The notes beneath the pieces are model-generated. The model was given only the letters and a program-made list of their open reading frames with translations, ran no database searches and had not been told where the DNA came from. From assembly GCA_963677215.1 (NCBI GenBank), contig OY781919.1, positions 2,232,001 to 2,296,000 of the forward strand: DNA of 64,000 nucleotides, read 5' to 3'. Source of the stretch: G963676795 sp963677215 (GTDB lineage: Bacteria > Desulfobacterota > Desulfuromonadia > Desulfuromonadales > Geopsychrobacteraceae). The translations under genes were made by a program, and so were the position numbers. Positions 50,675-59,158 of the stretch are shown here, in pieces (the stretch's first letter is position 1; each line of letters opens with the position of its first letter).

Positions 50675-51592
50675 ATGTACAAGGACTATTTCGGTTTAAA
50701 GGCAGAGCCGTTTTCCATTGCGCCGGATCCTGAATTTCTCTATCTGAGCGCCCGCCATCATGAGGCGCTTGCTCATCTGCTCTATGGGATCAAGGCTGAA
50801 AACGGATTTGTGCTGTTGACGGGGGAGGTCGGGACCGGCAAGACCACGGTCTGCCGTGCGCTGTTGCAGCAGATTCCCGAGAATGCTGAAATCGCTTTCA
50901 TCATCCAGCCGCGATTGACTGTCCTTGAACTGCTCGAGACGATCTGTGATGAACTGAAGATCGACCGCCCTCAGGAAAACCGCAGTATCAAAACCTTCAT
51001 TGATCGCATCAATCTGTATCTGCTCAAGAATCACAGCCAGGGAAAACAGACGGTACTGATCATCGATGAAGCCCAGAACTTAAGCATTGAAGTTCTGGAA
51101 CAGATTCGCCTGTTGACCAATCTGGAGACCGACAAATACAAACTGCTGCGCATCATCATGCTCGGCCAGCCGGAGCTGCTCGATCTGCTCGATAAGCCCG
51201 AGCTGCGTCAGCTCTCTCAACGGGTGACGGCGCGCTACCATCTGGAACCGCTCGATGCGGAGGATGTGGCCGCCTACGTGACGCACCGTTTGAACGTCGC
51301 TGGTGTCGAACGTCCCATTTTCACCGATGCGGCAATAAAAAAACTCAACAGGTTAAGCGACGGGATCCCCCGGGTGATCAATCTGCTCTGCGATCGCAGT
51401 CTGCTCGGAGCCTTTGCGCTGGGCGAAAATACCGTGACGCCGGCCCTGATCAAGCAGGCTGCCGATGAGATCTTCAGCAGCGGTCATAACCGTCATGCCG
51501 CGGATCCGGTCGGCCAGACCGTTGTCGCGGCCTGCCTTGCCATTATCGCTATTGCGCTGGCGGTTCTGGTTGTCAACCTCTGGTTCTTCTGA
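50675..51592 (+). CDS. ExeA/GspA-like AAA ATPase with C-terminal membrane helix
   Basis: 305 aa. N-terminus MYKDYFGLKAEPFSIAPDPE is the signature of the ExeA/XrtA-associated ATPase group. Walker A GEVGTGKTTVC is near residue 48, Walker B TVLIIDEAQNLS near 130, and arginine-rich AAA C-domain motifs follow (QLSQRVTARYHLEPL, LSDGIPRVINLLCDRSL). A membrane helix (about 283-303) ends the protein; the peptidoglycan-binding tail of ExeA is missing. Such proteins serve secretion or exosortase/exopolysaccharide loci, and the window also holds a PEP-CTERM protein at 8.7 kb. It stands alone after the candidate small RNA. Confidence 0.86.
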   Translation: MYKDYFGLKAEPFSIAPDPEFLYLSARHHEALAHLLYGIKAENGFVLLTGEVGTGKTTVCRALLQQIPENAEIAFIIQPRLTVLELLETICDELKIDRPQENRSIKTFIDRINLYLLKNHSQGKQTVLIIDEAQNLSIEVLEQIRLLTNLETDKYKLLRIIMLGQPELLDLLDKPELRQLSQRVTARYHLEPLDAEDVAAYVTHRLNVAGVERPIFTDAAIKKLNRLSDGIPRVINLLCDRSLLGAFALGENTVTPALIKQAADEIFSSGHNRHAADPVGQTVVAACLAIIAIALAVLVVNLWFF

Positions 51593-51602
51593 GTTCTGCA
51601 GT

Positions 51603-53171
51603 TTACTTTTTGCTTTTGCCGTAGCCACCGCCGCCCGGGGTTTCGATCCTGATCACGTCCCCTTTGCACAGCCGTCTGGAAAACTTGCCCGGCATCACCT
51701 CCTGCTGAGCATTGCGGATCAGCAGATTCGCTCCCGGCTGCCCCGCTTCCCCGCCGAACAGGCCGTAGGGCGCATGGGTCCGACGTTCGGAGAGAACCGT
51801 GATCTCGGCATCCGCGAGCAGTCTGATCTCACGGACCAGCCCTTCACCGCCAGCATGCTTTCCTGCGCCTCCCGAGCCTTTGCGGATCGAATATTCATTG
51901 ACCTGAAAGGGGTAGCTGAACTCCAGTGCTTCGATCGGCGTGTTGAGGGTGTTAGTCATGTGTGAATGCACCGCCGACTCGCCGGCGTTCTGCGCCGTTG
52001 CGCCGCAACCGCCGGCGAGGGTCTCGTAATAGGCGAAGGGCTTGCCGGTCCGTTCATCGATGCCGCCTATGGTCGTGTTGTTCATCGTCCCCTGACTGGC
52101 TGCCGGAATCCGCTCGGGAATCGCCTGAGCCAGGGCGCCGAGCACGACATCGACGATGCGCTGCGAGGTCTCGACATTGCCACCGGCGACGGCAGCCGGG
52201 AAGCGGGCGGCGACGACCGTTCCGCTATGGGTGACGACCTTGAGCGGACGCAGGCAGCCGGCATTGGTCGGAATCTCTTCGCTGACCAGGGCGCGAAAGA
52301 CATAGAGGACCGCCGAGAGGGTGATGGCGTAGACTGCGTTGACGCTGCCGCTGACCTGCGGGGCGCAGTCGTTGAAATGGATCAACGCTTCATCGCCGAC
52401 GATTTCGATGCTGGCACCGATGGCGATGTCGTCCGTACCGACACCGTCGCCATCGAGTTGGTCGCGAAAGCTGTAAACTCCGTCCGGTATCGTGGTGATG
52501 GTCTGACGCATGACCTTTTCCGCGTAGTCGTTGAGGCTGGCGGCATAGAGGTTGACCGTCTGCAACCCGTATTTTTGCAGCAAATCCTCTGTTCTGCGTA
52601 CCCCGGTCAGGTTGGCCATGATCTGGGCGGAAAAATCACCTTCCCGCTCCGTGGGGGTGCGGACATTGACCAGGATCTGGTTCATCAGCTTGCGGTCGAT
52701 CTCGCCCCGCTCGACGATCTTGGCCGGTGAGATGATCACCCCTTCCTGGTAGAGGGAGGTCGACAGCGGCATAGAACCCGCCGCCATGCCACCGACATCG
52801 GCATGGTGGGCGCGGTTGGCGACGTAATAGACCGGCTGGTCATGGCCGCAGAAGACCGGCGCGACCAGGGTGATGTCGGGCAGGTGGGTGCCCCCCTGGA
52901 ACGGGTTGTTGAGCATGACCATGTCGCCGGGAGCGAAGTCGCAGGCGGCAATCGCCGCCTTGACCGAGAGCGGCATCGAGCCGAGGTGGACCGGAATATG
53001 CGCGGCCTGGGCGATCATGTCCCCCTGTTGGTCGAAGATGGCACAGGAATAGTCGCGGCGTTCCTTGATGTTGGGTGAAAAGGCGGTGCGCCCCAAGGAG
53101 ACGCCCATCTCTTCGGCGATGGCGGCAAAGCGGTTCTTGAAAACCTGCATCAGGATCGGGTTGATGGTCAT
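51603..53171 (-). CDS. hyuB: Hydantoinase B / oxoprolinase-type subunit
   Basis: 522 aa. Together with the HyuA protein it forms an ATP-dependent hydantoinase or 5-oxoprolinase that opens a cyclic amide. Features seen are the start PILMQVFKNRFAAIAEEMGV, the Asn/Pro-rich VMLNNPFQGGTHLPDITLV, NRAHHADVGG with probable metal-binding His, and the C-terminal IRIETPGGGGYGKSKK. Length is normal for this family. Its ATG overlaps the stop of hyuA as ATGA (53168-53171). The substrate could be N-methylhydantoin, 5-oxoproline or a related compound. It ends 10 bp from the convergent ExeA-like gene. Confidence 0.92.
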   Translation of the reverse strand: MTINPILMQVFKNRFAAIAEEMGVSLGRTAFSPNIKERRDYSCAIFDQQGDMIAQAAHIPVHLGSMPLSVKAAIAACDFAPGDMVMLNNPFQGGTHLPDITLVAPVFCGHDQPVYYVANRAHHADVGGMAAGSMPLSTSLYQEGVIISPAKIVERGEIDRKLMNQILVNVRTPTEREGDFSAQIMANLTGVRRTEDLLQKYGLQTVNLYAASLNDYAEKVMRQTITTIPDGVYSFRDQLDGDGVGTDDIAIGASIEIVGDEALIHFNDCAPQVSGSVNAVYAITLSAVLYVFRALVSEEIPTNAGCLRPLKVVTHSGTVVAARFPAAVAGGNVETSQRIVDVVLGALAQAIPERIPAASQGTMNNTTIGGIDERTGKPFAYYETLAGGCGATAQNAGESAVHSHMTNTLNTPIEALEFSYPFQVNEYSIRKGSGGAGKHAGGEGLVREIRLLADAEITVLSERRTHAPYGLFGGEAGQPGANLLIRNAQQEVMPGKFSRRLCKGDVIRIETPGGGGYGKSKK

Positions 53172-55156
53172 AGGAGCTCCTTGTCGGCGCCAAGCGAGAG
53201 GATCAGGTTGCCGTATTGGTCGACCCGGACCCTGGCAAAGGGGGGGACGACAATCGTAGAGGAGTATTCGACGATGATGGCCGGGCCCTGAAAGACGTTG
53301 CCGTGGAGCAGTTTGTCACGGGCGATGACCGGCGTGGGCTGGAAGCGCCCGTCGAAGTAGCCCAGGTGCTCCGCGATGATCGCTTCGTCTGACAGCGTGT
53401 CTGCGCCATGGGGCAGACGGGGAAACTCGGGTTTTTCCGGCTGGCCGAAGGCGCGCAGGCGGATGTTGACCAGCTCGACGCTTTTGTCCCTGCTGCAGTA
53501 GCCGTAGGTCTGTTCATGCTGAAGGTGGAACTCTTCGATAAAGTCGGCGACATAGGGGACCAGAATCTCAAACGACTGCCCCTGGTAGCGCATGTCAAGA
53601 TAGGGCTGGACCCGAATCTGCTGCGGGGAGATCCCTTCCTGTTCCAGCTCGCTCCGGCCCCGGGCAGCGAGTGGTGCAAGTTCAGCGTCGATCCGTTCAT
53701 GACTGAGCTGTGCTTCGCTGAGCATAACCGTCTGTGAGTAATCCTTGATGATATCGGCCATCAGCATGCCGACCGCCGAAAGGATGCCCGGGTTACGCGG
53801 AATCAGCACCTGAGGCATGTTCAGTTCTCTGGCCAGGTCGGCGGCGTGCAGTCCGCCTGCTCCGCCGAAGGAGAGCAGGGTGAATTCGCGGGGATCGAAG
53901 CCGCGCTCGACGGAGATCACCTTGATCGCCCGTTCCATGGTCGTGTTGGCTACAGCGATGACCCCTTCGGCCAGTTCCAGCGGGCTGATCTTGAGCTGGT
54001 CGGCCAGGGTTTCAAAGTGACGTTTGAGCTGTTCGAGATCGAGCTGCATGTGGCCACCGAGAAACTGATCTGGAATCAGGCGGCCGAGGAACAGGTTGGC
54101 GTCGGTCACGGTGATCTGCGTGCCTTTGCCGTAACAGATCGGACCGGGATCGGCGCCGGCACTTTCCGGACCGACCTTGAGCGCACCGCCGGCATCGCGG
54201 CTGGCAATAGAGCCACCGCCGGCGCCGACCGTGTGGATATCGATCATCGGCACCTTGACCGGGTATTCGGCGATACTCGATTCCATAGTCAATGGCAGTT
54301 TGCCATCGAGCAGGGCGACGTCGGTAGAGGTCCCGCCCATATCAAAGGTGATCAGTTTGTCGAAACCGGCCATGCTCCCCAGTGCAAAGGCCCCGACCGC
54401 ACCGCCGGCCGGGCCGGAAAGGATGGTCCGCACCGGTTCGCGCATCGCCGTCTCGGCCGAGATGCTGCCACCGTTAGACTGCATGATGCGGAACGGGCGG
54501 CGGCCGATCTGCTGGCTTAAGAAATCGAGATAGCTTTGCATTTTCGGCGAGACATAGGCGTTGATGACGGTTGTCGAGGTGCGCTCAAACTCGCGGAACT
54601 CGGCCAGGGTCTCATGTGACAGGGAGAGCGGAATGCTTAAGGAGGCAAGGGCTTCACGGACCTGGCGTTCATGCTCCGGATTCTTGAAGGAGAACAGCAG
54701 CGATACGGCGATCGACTCGACGCCCATCTCAACAAGCGGCTGTTTCAGCTGTTCCAGATCCTCAGCGACGCAGGGCTCGCTGATCTCGCCGTTTTGATCG
54801 ACCCGGCCTGAGATGCCGAAGCGCAAGTCACGGGGAACCAGCGGGGCGTTCTTGCGATAGAAGAAATCGTAGAGATGGCCGCGGTTCTGGCGGGCGATCT
54901 CGATGACATCCTCAAAGCGCCGGTTGGTGATCAATGCGGTCTTCGCCCCGCGTTTTTCGAGGATCGCGTTGGTGGCGACCGTCGAGCCGTGAACCAGCTG
55001 ATAGTCGCGTTCCGCCGCGATATGACGAATCCCCTGCAGAACGGCCTCGGCCGGGTTATGCGGGGTCGACAGGCATTTGTACTCGCCCCAGTTGTCGCCA
55101 TCCTTCCAGATGAAATCGGTAAAGGTTCCGCCGGTATCAACACCGATCAATAGCAT
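53168..55156 (-). CDS. hyuA: Hydantoinase A / oxoprolinase-type subunit
   Basis: 662 aa ASKHA-fold ATPase subunit. It shows LLIGVDTGGTFTDFIWKDG (phosphate-binding loop), VHGSTVATNAILEKRGAKT, the second phosphate loop TFDMGGTSTDVALLDG and TVGAGGGSIASRD, and ends in the beta-rich domain with VEYSSTIVVPPFARVRVD. It activates the cyclic amide by ATP before hydrolysis with HyuB. Cytosolic. It is the first gene of the two-gene operon; the 315 bp before it carries no other gene. Confidence 0.93.
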   Translation of the reverse strand: MLLIGVDTGGTFTDFIWKDGDNWGEYKCLSTPHNPAEAVLQGIRHIAAERDYQLVHGSTVATNAILEKRGAKTALITNRRFEDVIEIARQNRGHLYDFFYRKNAPLVPRDLRFGISGRVDQNGEISEPCVAEDLEQLKQPLVEMGVESIAVSLLFSFKNPEHERQVREALASLSIPLSLSHETLAEFREFERTSTTVINAYVSPKMQSYLDFLSQQIGRRPFRIMQSNGGSISAETAMREPVRTILSGPAGGAVGAFALGSMAGFDKLITFDMGGTSTDVALLDGKLPLTMESSIAEYPVKVPMIDIHTVGAGGGSIASRDAGGALKVGPESAGADPGPICYGKGTQITVTDANLFLGRLIPDQFLGGHMQLDLEQLKRHFETLADQLKISPLELAEGVIAVANTTMERAIKVISVERGFDPREFTLLSFGGAGGLHAADLARELNMPQVLIPRNPGILSAVGMLMADIIKDYSQTVMLSEAQLSHERIDAELAPLAARGRSELEQEGISPQQIRVQPYLDMRYQGQSFEILVPYVADFIEEFHLQHEQTYGYCSRDKSVELVNIRLRAFGQPEKPEFPRLPHGADTLSDEAIIAEHLGYFDGRFQPTPVIARDKLLHGNVFQGPAIIVEYSSTIVVPPFARVRVDQYGNLILSLGADKELL

Positions 55157-55471
55157 ATGAATATCCTGAAACTGCGTTGAGTAATGATAATTATAATCTG
55201 TCTCACGCGAAACCGCGAAGTCGCGAAGAATGATTTAAACCAAGATTAAATACTGATGAAATTTACTGGTTTTCAAGAACCCGGTTTTGGAGTGGTCGTG
55301 GTTTTTGGGTTTACTTCGCGTCTTCGCGTGAGGCTGCTTTTGCCTTTGATCTTTCAAAAAAGAATGACAGCTTAGTGGATTAGCCACCAAAGTGCAAAGG
55401 GTAGAAGCCTTTTTACTTGCCTCCGATTTGTGCTCATGATAACAGGTCAGCGGCTTATAAAAGGAGAGAAC
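55157..55471. other. Intergenic region with a broken inverted repeat
   Basis: Divergent region between hyuA and the ABC-F gene. CTCACGCGAA at 55202-55211 is the exact complement of TTCGCGTGAG at 55323-55332, and GCGAAGxCGCGAAG-type sequence lies just inside each arm. The roughly 110 bp between the arms is non-coding. This resembles the remnant of a short inserted element. No promoter could be called. Confidence 0.5.
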
Positions 55472-57106
55472 ATGATTCATCTGACCGATATGACCAAGCA
55501 GCACGGCAACCGTGTGCTTTTCAAAAATGCCGGATTCCAGATTCTGCCCGGCACCAGGACCGGACTGGTCGGGCCTAACGGTGCCGGCAAGTCGACCATC
55601 TTCCGCCTGATAACCGGTGAGGAATCACTCGATGGCGGCGAGATCTCCTGCGCCAAGCGGACCGTGATCGGATACTTCTCCCAGGATGTCGGCGAGATGT
55701 CCGGACGCAGCGCCCTGGAAGAGGTTGTCGCGGCCTCAGAGGCCACCGTCAAACTGGGAGAACAGATCAGTACCATGGAAGCCCAGATGTGCGAGCCGAT
55801 GGAGGATGATGCCATGGCCGTCCTGCTTGAGCGCTACGGTGATGCCCAGCAGGAATTCGAACACCGCGGCGGTTACGATCTGGAGCCGCGCGCTCAGGCG
55901 GTGCTGACCGGTCTGGGGATCGGCCCGGATGACTATAATCGCCCGGTTGAATCGTTCAGCGGCGGCTGGAAGATGCGTATCGCCCTGGCCAGGATTCTGA
56001 CCATCAATCCCGATGTGCTGTTGCTCGACGAACCGACCAACCACCTGGACGTGGAGTCGATCGTCTGGCTGGAAAACTGGCTGGCCGAAGAGTTCCAAGG
56101 CGCCGTGCTGATGACCAGCCACGACCGCGACTTCATGAACCGCCTGGTCTCAAGGATTGTCGAGGTCGGTAACGGTGCCATCACCACCTATGGCGGCAAC
56201 TACGATTTCTACCTGCGTGAGCGTGAAATCCGCCGTGAGCAGCTCGAAGCAAGCTTCAATCGTCAGCAGGAGATGCTGGCCAAGGAGGAGGAGTTCATTG
56301 CCCGCTTTGCCGCTCGCGCATCCCACGCGGCCCAGGTGCAGTCGCGGGTCAAGAAGTTGGAGAAGATCGAGCGTATCGAACTGCCGCCGGAGCAGAAGGT
56401 CATCAAGTTTGAATTTTCCGAACCGCCGCGCAGCGGTGACGATGTTATTGCCATCGATAGCCTGGCCAAGAGCTGGCCGCTGGAAAGCGGAGGAGAAAAA
56501 CCGGTTTTCTCCGGGATCTCGGGGATGGTCCGGCGTGGCGACAAGATCGCCGTGGTCGGTGTCAACGGCGCCGGTAAATCGACCTTCCTGAAGACGATCT
56601 GTGGTCAGACGGAGCCGAGCACCGGTACAGCGACCATCGGGGCCAATGTCTTTACCGGTTATTTCAGCCAGCATTCGATGGAACTGCTCGATCCGAAGAA
56701 AACCGTCTTTGAAACGGTTCAGGACGCTTTGCCGCAACAGACCATCGGTGTGCTGCGCAACCTCTGTGCTGCGTTCCTGTTCCAGGGGGACGATGTCGAC
56801 AAGCGGGTCGACAAGCTTTCCGGCGGTGAAAAGGCGCGGCTGATTCTGGCAACCATGCTAGGGCGGCCCTTGAACCTGCTGATTCTTGATGAACCGACCA
56901 ACCACCTCGATATTCAGTCGCGCGAGGTGCTGCTTGACGCACTGCAGAAGTTTACCGGCACCGTGCTGCTGGTCAGCCACGACCGTCACTTCCTGCGCTC
57001 GCTGGTGACCCGGGTCTTTGAAATCGACCACGGCGCGCTGATCCCCTATGAGGGGGATTACGAGTATTATCTGGAGAAAACCGGACGTGAGCACGGTCAT
57101 GTCTGA
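55472..57106 (+). CDS. ABC-F family ATPase (YbiT/Uup-like)
   Basis: 544 aa, two ABC domains in one chain without membrane parts. First ATPase: Walker A GLVGPNGAGKSTIFRL, signature VESFSGGWKMRIALARI, Walker B VLLLDEPTNHLDVES. Second: VVGVNGAGKSTFLKTI, DKLSGGEKARLILATM, LLILDEPTNHLDIQS. A charged helical linker (about 245-320; SRVKKLEKIERIELPP) joins them as in ribosome-bound ABC-F factors, which modulate translation or protect ribosomes. Start is ATG 55472 behind AGGAGAG; the frame from 55430 is longer but lacks such a site. A 50-base repeat half-copy and a terminator follow. Confidence 0.93.
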   Translation: MIHLTDMTKQHGNRVLFKNAGFQILPGTRTGLVGPNGAGKSTIFRLITGEESLDGGEISCAKRTVIGYFSQDVGEMSGRSALEEVVAASEATVKLGEQISTMEAQMCEPMEDDAMAVLLERYGDAQQEFEHRGGYDLEPRAQAVLTGLGIGPDDYNRPVESFSGGWKMRIALARILTINPDVLLLDEPTNHLDVESIVWLENWLAEEFQGAVLMTSHDRDFMNRLVSRIVEVGNGAITTYGGNYDFYLREREIRREQLEASFNRQQEMLAKEEEFIARFAARASHAAQVQSRVKKLEKIERIELPPEQKVIKFEFSEPPRSGDDVIAIDSLAKSWPLESGGEKPVFSGISGMVRRGDKIAVVGVNGAGKSTFLKTICGQTEPSTGTATIGANVFTGYFSQHSMELLDPKKTVFETVQDALPQQTIGVLRNLCAAFLFQGDDVDKRVDKLSGGEKARLILATMLGRPLNLLILDEPTNHLDIQSREVLLDALQKFTGTVLLVSHDRHFLRSLVTRVFEIDHGALIPYEGDYEYYLEKTGREHGHV

Positions 57107-57163
57107 TCTCACGCGCGTTTGACACGGCAGCTTCTGTTGTGGGAACATGGCGTGAGTTTATGT

Positions 57164-57213
57164 GTTGCCGTTGGTAAATTCCGGAGGGCAATGCAAGTTT
57201 TCAGATTGGAAAC
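57164..57213 (+). repeat. Structured dispersed repeat, partial copy B
   Basis: Holds the first hairpin arms GTTGCC (57164-57169) and GGGCAAT with a degenerate middle, then the same 19-base core as copy A at 57195-57213. The second half of the repeat is missing; a palindromic terminator takes its place. It sits between the ABC-F gene and the ArsC-like gene. Confidence 0.75.
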
Positions 57214-57225
57214 TAATTGGCAACG

Positions 57226-57251
57226 AAGCCGGGCATATGCCCGGCTTTTTT
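57226..57251 (+). terminator. Terminator-like palindrome directly upstream of the ArsC-like gene
   Basis: A 22-base perfect palindrome at 57226-57247 (AAGCCGGGC stem, ATAT loop), followed by a T run. It is 120 bp after the ABC-F stop and only 18 bp before the ATG of the next gene, so it may end the ABC-F transcript or act as an attenuator. A promoter between it and the ArsC-like gene is not possible in 18 bp, so readthrough must occur if that gene is expressed from upstream. Confidence 0.8.
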
Positions 57252-57269
57252 CATTTCAGGAGGAACGTA

Positions 57270-57683
57270 ATGGCCAAGGTGATTTTCTGGGAAAAACTGG
57301 GGTGTATCGGCAATAAGAAGCAGAAAGCGATCCTGCTCGCTTCCGGGCATGAACTCGAGGTGCGTGATCTGCTCAGTCAGAACTGGACAGCGGAAGAGCT
57401 GCGTCCTTTCTTCGGCAATAAGCCGGTTGCCGATTGGTTCAATATGACCAACCCGGATGTCAAGGCCGGGCTCATCAAGCCGGCGGAAGTTTCTGAGGAA
57501 CAGGCGCTGAAGATGATGGTCGCTGAGCCGCTGCTGGTTCGCCGGCCGCTGATGCAGGTTGGGGATGAGCGGGTCTGTGGTTTCGACGTCAATGTTGTCA
57601 GCGCCTGGATCGGCCTTGAAGCAGAGGCGGTCGGCAACGAAGATCCGCAGAGGTGTCCGCATCCGGCCAAACCCTGCGACTGA
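57270..57683 (+). CDS. ArsC-family / nitrogenase-associated-like protein
   Basis: 137 aa thioredoxin-fold protein: KVIFWEKLGCIGNKKQKAIL (single Cys in the place of the ArsC active-site loop), EVRDLLSQNWTAEELRPFFG, DWFNMTNPDVKAG and RRPLMQVGDERVCGFD. This is the pattern of the ArsC/Spx-like and nitrogenase-associated (NifO-like) group; the C-terminus adds RCPHPAKPCD. No nif gene is nearby and a reductase activity is unproven. Start is ATG 57270 behind AGGAGGAA. A terminator palindrome ends 18 bp before its start. Confidence 0.82.
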   Translation: MAKVIFWEKLGCIGNKKQKAILLASGHELEVRDLLSQNWTAEELRPFFGNKPVADWFNMTNPDVKAGLIKPAEVSEEQALKMMVAEPLLVRRPLMQVGDERVCGFDVNVVSAWIGLEAEAVGNEDPQRCPHPAKPCD

Positions 57684-57828
57684 TTCCCCATAAATTAAAA
57701 CTCCGCAACGCGGAGTCCGGTTCTGCCCATTAGCTGAGCGCGCTCAGCGTGGGGCGCGCTGTCAGTTGCTGGTGCGTTGCTACGAAGTAACGAAGGCTAA
57801 AGTGAGACATATATAGAGGGAGTTTTTG

Positions 57829-58020
57829 CCTCCTTTTGGAGTCCGGGCCAAAAGGAGGGCGCCGTACGGGCGCGCGAGCCCGTGGTTTTGACTGTAGATA
57901 TCCTGAAAATAAAGACAGAACCGGCGGGCCTCGTCCCGCCAGACGGCTGACTTTTTAATAACGACCTAATCCATTCATGCCTTCTCCGTTGGTTCAAACC
58001 AGCCAAAAGGCACACGCCCA
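57829..58020. other. Multi-hairpin non-coding block
   Basis: Three tight inverted repeats in a row: CCTCCTTTTGG / CCAAAAGGAGG (57829-57839, 57848-57858), ACGGGC / GCCCGT (57866-57871, 57878-57883) and GGCGGG / CCCGCC (57923-57928, 57935-57940), with GTTGGTT/CCAGCC-type pairing near 57990. A minus-strand frame of 74 codons crosses the block but has no ribosome site and odd composition, so I do not call it a gene. The block could be a structured RNA, part of a repeated element, or the leader or tail of a neighbour. The rest of 57684-58149 holds no gene. Confidence 0.5.
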
Positions 58021-58082
58021 AGATGAGCTGTGCACATCAACGGGCAGAACCTAATTATGCCAATGGCGCTGCCTTTGGCAGC

Positions 58083-58121
58083 AACAAACAAGCCCTCAAC
58101 ACTGCTGAGGGCTTGTTTGTT
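58083..58121. terminator. Bidirectional terminator next to the EF-hand gene
   Basis: A perfect 16 bp inverted repeat, AACAAACAAGCCCTCA (58083-58098) with its complement at 58106-58121, loop ACACTGC. It is positioned to end the minus-strand EF-hand transcript 29 bp after its stop, and also plus-strand readthrough from the ArsC-like gene. Confidence 0.85.
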
Positions 58122-58149
58122 CGAATTGTTAGAAGCTGAAGTGTGCTGG

Positions 58150-58851
58150 TCAGGCTGCTGTGTTGATTGTTGAGCTGCTTGTGTCGAGCATGCTGTAAAG
58201 GCTATCTGTGCTGTTTTGCAGGTAGCTGCTCAGGCCGCTTAACGAGGCGAAGCTGTTCTCTTCCGGTGGCAGACCCTGGGGGCGGTTGGCTTCGAGGGCG
58301 GCAACTGTTTCATCCTCACTCAAGACCCCGTCTGCATCTTCATCATAGGCTGAAATCAGATCTTCGACACTCAAGCTCTGGCCGGTCGCTGAATTGATCA
58401 TATCGACCAGGCTTTCCGCCTCGCTGTCATCGATGGTGCCGCTGGAGTCGCTGTCGGCGTTGCTGAACAGCTCTTCTTCCAGGCTTCCTGTCATCTCTTC
58501 CTCTAGTGGCGGCGGCGGTGGCGGACCTTCCGGACGATTCGCTTCAAGGGCGGCCATGGTCTCATCTTCACTTAACGTGCCGTCGTCATCTTCGTCGTAG
58601 CTGCTGAATATTTCATTCGCATCGAGGTTGGCCCCGGTCGCTTCGCTGATTTTTTCGAGCAGGGAAGCAAATTCCGTTTGGCTCAGGCTGCCGCTGCTGT
58701 CTTCGTCTACCGAACTGAACATCTCTTGCGGGGGAGGACCTTTAGGAGCGTCAACCTTTGATGAAGAGCTGTCCGTGGCAGAACTGGAACTTTTCGCCAG
58801 GCTGTACAGCTGCGAGCTGTAAGCACTGGAGGCGATACTGCCGATTGTCAT
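58150..58851 (-). CDS. EF-hand calcium-binding protein with four EF-hands
   Basis: 233 aa, Ser-rich at both ends. Four EF-hand loops are visible in two pairs: SVDEDSSGSLSQTEF and SYDEDDDGTLSEDE, then NADSDSSGTIDDSE and AYDEDADGVLSEDE. Each pair is followed by AALEANRPEG or AALEANRPQG, so the protein arose by duplication of an EF-hand pair. The first half also has a poly-Pro run (GPPPPPPLEEE). No standard signal peptide is seen; it may be cytoplasmic or secreted by a non-Sec route. Probable calcium buffer or sensor. A convergent terminator follows. Confidence 0.9.
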   Translation of the reverse strand: MTIGSIASSAYSSQLYSLAKSSSSATDSSSSKVDAPKGPPPQEMFSSVDEDSSGSLSQTEFASLLEKISEATGANLDANEIFSSYDEDDDGTLSEDETMAALEANRPEGPPPPPPLEEEMTGSLEEELFSNADSDSSGTIDDSEAESLVDMINSATGQSLSVEDLISAYDEDADGVLSEDETVAALEANRPQGLPPEENSFASLSGLSSYLQNSTDSLYSMLDTSSSTINTAA

Positions 58852-58966
58852 TGTTTCTCTCCTTTAATTGGTGTGCTGCCTTCAGCTTCCGTCGGGGGCT
58901 CTTCGACTTATTTCAGGGGGATTTTGAGAATAGAAGGGTAACAGCCTGTAACGTTTTGTAGCTGGT

Positions 58967-59141
58967 TTTCATTCGGAAACGGCCCTTTTCCGCTATGGCG
59001 GCGTCAAGCTGCAGGGGTGCTTGTGCGGCGTAAAGGACTACGCCTCCGTGCAATCCCCTTGATTTTCTAGCCACAACGGAAAATTGCTCGTTTCCAATCT
59101 GAAAACTTACAGGTTGCCCTCAGGAGTTTCCGGATGGCAAC
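58967..59141 (-). repeat. Structured dispersed repeat, copy C
   Basis: On the minus strand it reads in the same order as copy A: GTTGCCATCCGGA with partial complement ending at 59113, the same 19-base core at 59090-59108, then GGAAACG ... TTTTCCG ... CGGAAAA ... CGTTTCC. It is 26 bp longer than copy A because of a GC-richer middle near 59000-59060. The outer and inner stems of the second part can form in both copies although the bases between differ. Confidence 0.85.
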
Positions 59142-59158
59142 TAGCTGGCTGGGAGAGT

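Noticed and set aside
50419..50733. 104-codon plus-strand ORF over the promoter and terminator region
   Set aside because: It crosses a strong terminator, and its end lies in another frame of the ExeA-like gene; the RNA interpretation explains the region better.
57797..58021. 74-codon minus-strand ORF in the hairpin block
   Set aside because: It runs through three inverted repeats, has no ribosome site and an Arg/Pro/Ser-rich sequence with no recognised fold.
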